From an uncultured Bacilli bacterium (GTDB lineage Bacteria > Bacillota_I > Bacilli_A > RF39 > UBA660), in contig CANRCS010000004.1 in assembly GCA_947629195.1 (NCBI GenBank), forward strand, positions 1 through 23,448: a stretch of DNA of 23,448 nt. Reading direction: 5' to 3'. The position numbers were made by a program, and so were the translations under genes. Of the stretch, positions 21,913 to 23,448 are shown in pieces; the first letter of the stretch is position 1; every line of letters begins with the position of its first letter. Under the pieces are notes generated by a model. That model worked only from the letters and a program-made list of their open reading frames with translations. It was not told where the DNA came from and did not search any database.

Positions 21913-23448
21913 AGAATACGCAAATGTAGCGGAATCAGAATACCAATTCATTGTTTCATACGTTGCATCTCCTTTTATTGCGTTTTCTTTTTTTATACTA
22001 TTCGAACTAGTTCCTGTGTATTTGTCCCAATACTTTTGCTCTGGAAATGTTGTAAAGCCTGATGACATTTTTGTTCCTGCCCAGTTGCCCATTGTATATT
22101 CATCCGTTCCTCCACTCATATCATATATTCCATATATTGTTCCTGTTGTTGAAGCTCCTGTTCCTTTTAAGATATCTTTTGCTCCTGTACATTCTTTTGT
22201 TGTTGAATTTATCATATTACATCTTTTCCCATTATATGAATATGTTCCATTTGTTGTTGATACATCTTTTGTGTTTACTGCTCCATAACTTCTTCCTGTA
22301 TATTTACTTGAACTATTATTTATATATATTTCCTTATCTGCATCTTTGTAATTATTGTTTCCATTTTTTCCATATTTACTTTGTGATAGATATGCTACCG
22401 CTCCCCATTCTGTATTTTTCATCATGTGGGTATCTACTTTATCTGTTAGTCCATATGTTTCGTTTCCTGCAAATTTTAGTAATGTTTTGAATTGGTTGCT
22501 TACTGTTTGATATCTCAATGATGGAACATCTGGTTTTATTATTGGATTTAATTCTTTATTACAATTTGTTGAACTTGGACTATTATTACATGTTGTATCA
22601 TCCGTTCCTGTTTCAAACTTTCCTACCCATATTCCTGTTATCTCTTCATCCCATCCTGTTTTTGCTGATGTACTTGATGTTAATTTTTCTTTCGTACCAT
22701 CTCTAAATGCTGGATGTGTATAGTAGCAAGTTGTTGAATCTATTGAACATGATGTTAAGTCTTCTCCTGTTGTTTCTGTATCTTTCTCAAATACTACATC
22801 TATTTGTGGTGGATTTGTTACATAATCTGAACTTCCTATGTCACTCGGTATTTTATACTTGTATCTTGGTATCCATACCCACATACTATTTATTGCACTC
22901 ATTGGTATTGCTGTTCCTGCTGGTTTAGTTCTATAAGTTGCATCACTTACTGTTACTGCATTTGCCCACCATTGATTATCATAATCATACCATTGTTCTT
23001 CTGTGTTTGCTACTTGCCATTCATCGCTTGTATCATCATATACTACTGGTATTAATCCTGTATTTTCTATTTCTGGTGGATTTGGTTGTGGTGGCATTTC
23101 CAATCCTAATGAATTATGTCCATCTGCTAGCTCTAATTCATTATATGGATATCCTCCATCTACTCCTAGTTCTATTGTTATATCACTTGTTGATTGATTT
23201 CTTATTACTACTGTTTTTTCTTCATTTGCATCTTTATCTAGTACTCCAGTATCATAGTTTTCTTCTTTTGGAGCACTAACTGCTATTACTGTACCATCTG
23301 GTAATGTACTTGGACTTATTGGCTTGTAATATAATCTATATTTTGCTGATATTGGTGTTGTATTTGTTATTGTGAGTGGTAGTTCTATTTCATTATCCTT
23401 ACTTACTGTTATTCTCTTTGTTCCTGAATCATAACTATTATTTGTACT
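21787..23448 (-). CDS. Large secreted C-type-lectin/FGE-fold protein, DGR-target-like (5' end outside window)
   Basis: The frame is open from the right edge of the window to TAA at 21787: at least 553 residues, N-terminus missing. An internal TTG at 23103 is not a likely start because the frame continues upstream with 115 good codons. The visible order is: a beta-rich Ig-like segment (about 1-110), a proline-rich linker (EMPPQPNPPEIE), a region with MWVWIPRYKYKIP, three cysteine pairs (for example CSIDSTTC and CNMINSTTKEC) that suggest extracellular disulfides, then a formylglycine-generating-enzyme-like C-lectin core (GIYDMSGGTDEYTMGNW) and the GFRSVLIP tail. It may be a surface adhesin or pilus-associated ligand-binding protein; its gene lies just upstream of the pilus operon, same strand, separated by a hairpin terminator. 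The pilus link is by position only. Confidence 0.8.
   Translation of the reverse strand, partial: STNNSYDSGTKRITVSKDNEIELPLTITNTTPISAKYRLYYKPISPSTLPDGTVIAVSAPKEENYDTGVLDKDANEEKTVVIRNQSTSDITIELGVDGGYPYNELELADGHNSLGLEMPPQPNPPEIENTGLIPVVYDDTSDEWQVANTEEQWYDYDNQWWANAVTVSDATYRTKPAGTAIPMSAINSMWVWIPRYKYKIPSDIGSSDYVTNPPQIDVVFEKDTETTGEDLTSCSIDSTTCYYTHPAFRDGTKEKLTSSTSAKTGWDEEITGIWVGKFETGTDDTTCNNSPSSTNCNKELNPIIKPDVPSLRYQTVSNQFKTLLKFAGNETYGLTDKVDTHMMKNTEWGAVAYLSQSKYGKNGNNNYKDADKEIYINNSSSKYTGRSYGAVNTKDVSTTNGTYSYNGKRCNMINSTTKECTGAKDILKGTGASTTGTIYGIYDMSGGTDEYTMGNWAGTKMSSGFTTFPEQKYWDKYTGTSSNSIKKENAIKGDATYETMNWYSDSATFAYSNGPWFGRGSYCNFSSVAGVFYSGGNSGLAGNSYGFRSVLIP

Noticed and set aside
22062..23279. Several plus-strand Leu/Tyr-rich ORFs opposite the large secreted-protein gene
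   Set aside because: They mirror the minus-strand Asn/Thr/Gly-rich coding DNA, lack ribosome sites and any recognisable domain, and the minus frame is clearly real.
1..23448. CRISPR arrays, tRNA and rRNA genes
   Set aside because: Reading both strands showed no regularly spaced direct repeats and no tRNA or rRNA-like segments.

Overview
The window comes from a low-GC, walled Firmicute-type bacterium, most likely an uncultured gut Bacilli or RF39-like lineage. The DNA is AT-rich. TGA is used as a stop (dnaG, the recombinase), so the code is not the Mycoplasma one. Purine-rich AGGAGG-type ribosome sites are common, and a dnaG-rpoD-trmK cluster sits next to a D-Ala-D-Ala carboxypeptidase gene. 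The lineage is inferred; there is no rRNA or tRNA in the window.

Right part (about 13.7-23.4 kb, minus strand): a pilus/secretion operon that mixes Tad parts (TadZ/CpaE-like, CpaF, TadB, TadC, two TadE/G-like pseudopilins) with type IV pilus/T2SS parts (a PilC-like protein and a full-length prepilin peptidase), followed by yebC. Upstream of it is the 3' part of a large secreted protein that runs off the window edge. Its last ~125 bp look like the variable region of a diversity-generating retroelement (DGR) target: abruptly GC-rich (about 51% counted over 120 bp), rich in NNC codons, ending in a GFR-type C-type-lectin tail, with an 11-bp hairpin over the stop codon. No reverse transcriptase or template repeat is in the window.

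Middle (7.5-13.1 kb, minus strand): uvsE, two tandem paralogous HAD-fold genes, dnaG, rpoD and trmK, with very short gaps or overlaps. This looks like one macromolecular-synthesis operon, and it continues into dacF. A divergent DUF6512-like membrane protein gene lies at 13.2-13.7 kb.

Left part (0.7-7.5 kb): dacF is split by a 5.6-kb integrative element. Its N-terminal 120 codons (to 7112) and C-terminal 264 codons (from 1520) rejoin exactly in frame across a shared 4-bp core (GATG on the minus strand), giving a normal 384-residue carboxypeptidase. The element carries a large serine recombinase with a small upstream ORF, and a three-gene cargo operon: an ASCH-cytidine deaminase fusion, a small orphan protein, and a PfkB kinase-double SIS fusion. 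The cargo has its own promoter and a leader-peptide attenuator with three mutually exclusive RNA hairpins, an arrangement typical of genes induced by translation inhibitors. The recombinase gene runs through the attachment site, so its C-terminus should differ between the integrated and circular forms. I regard the cargo operon plus attenuator as the best candidate for an undescribed system (nucleoside-antibiotic resistance or defence), and the DGR-like pilus-locus protein as the second.

Far left (1-0.7 kb): an orphan 123-residue protein gene and two inverted-repeat structures, one with 24-bp perfect arms.
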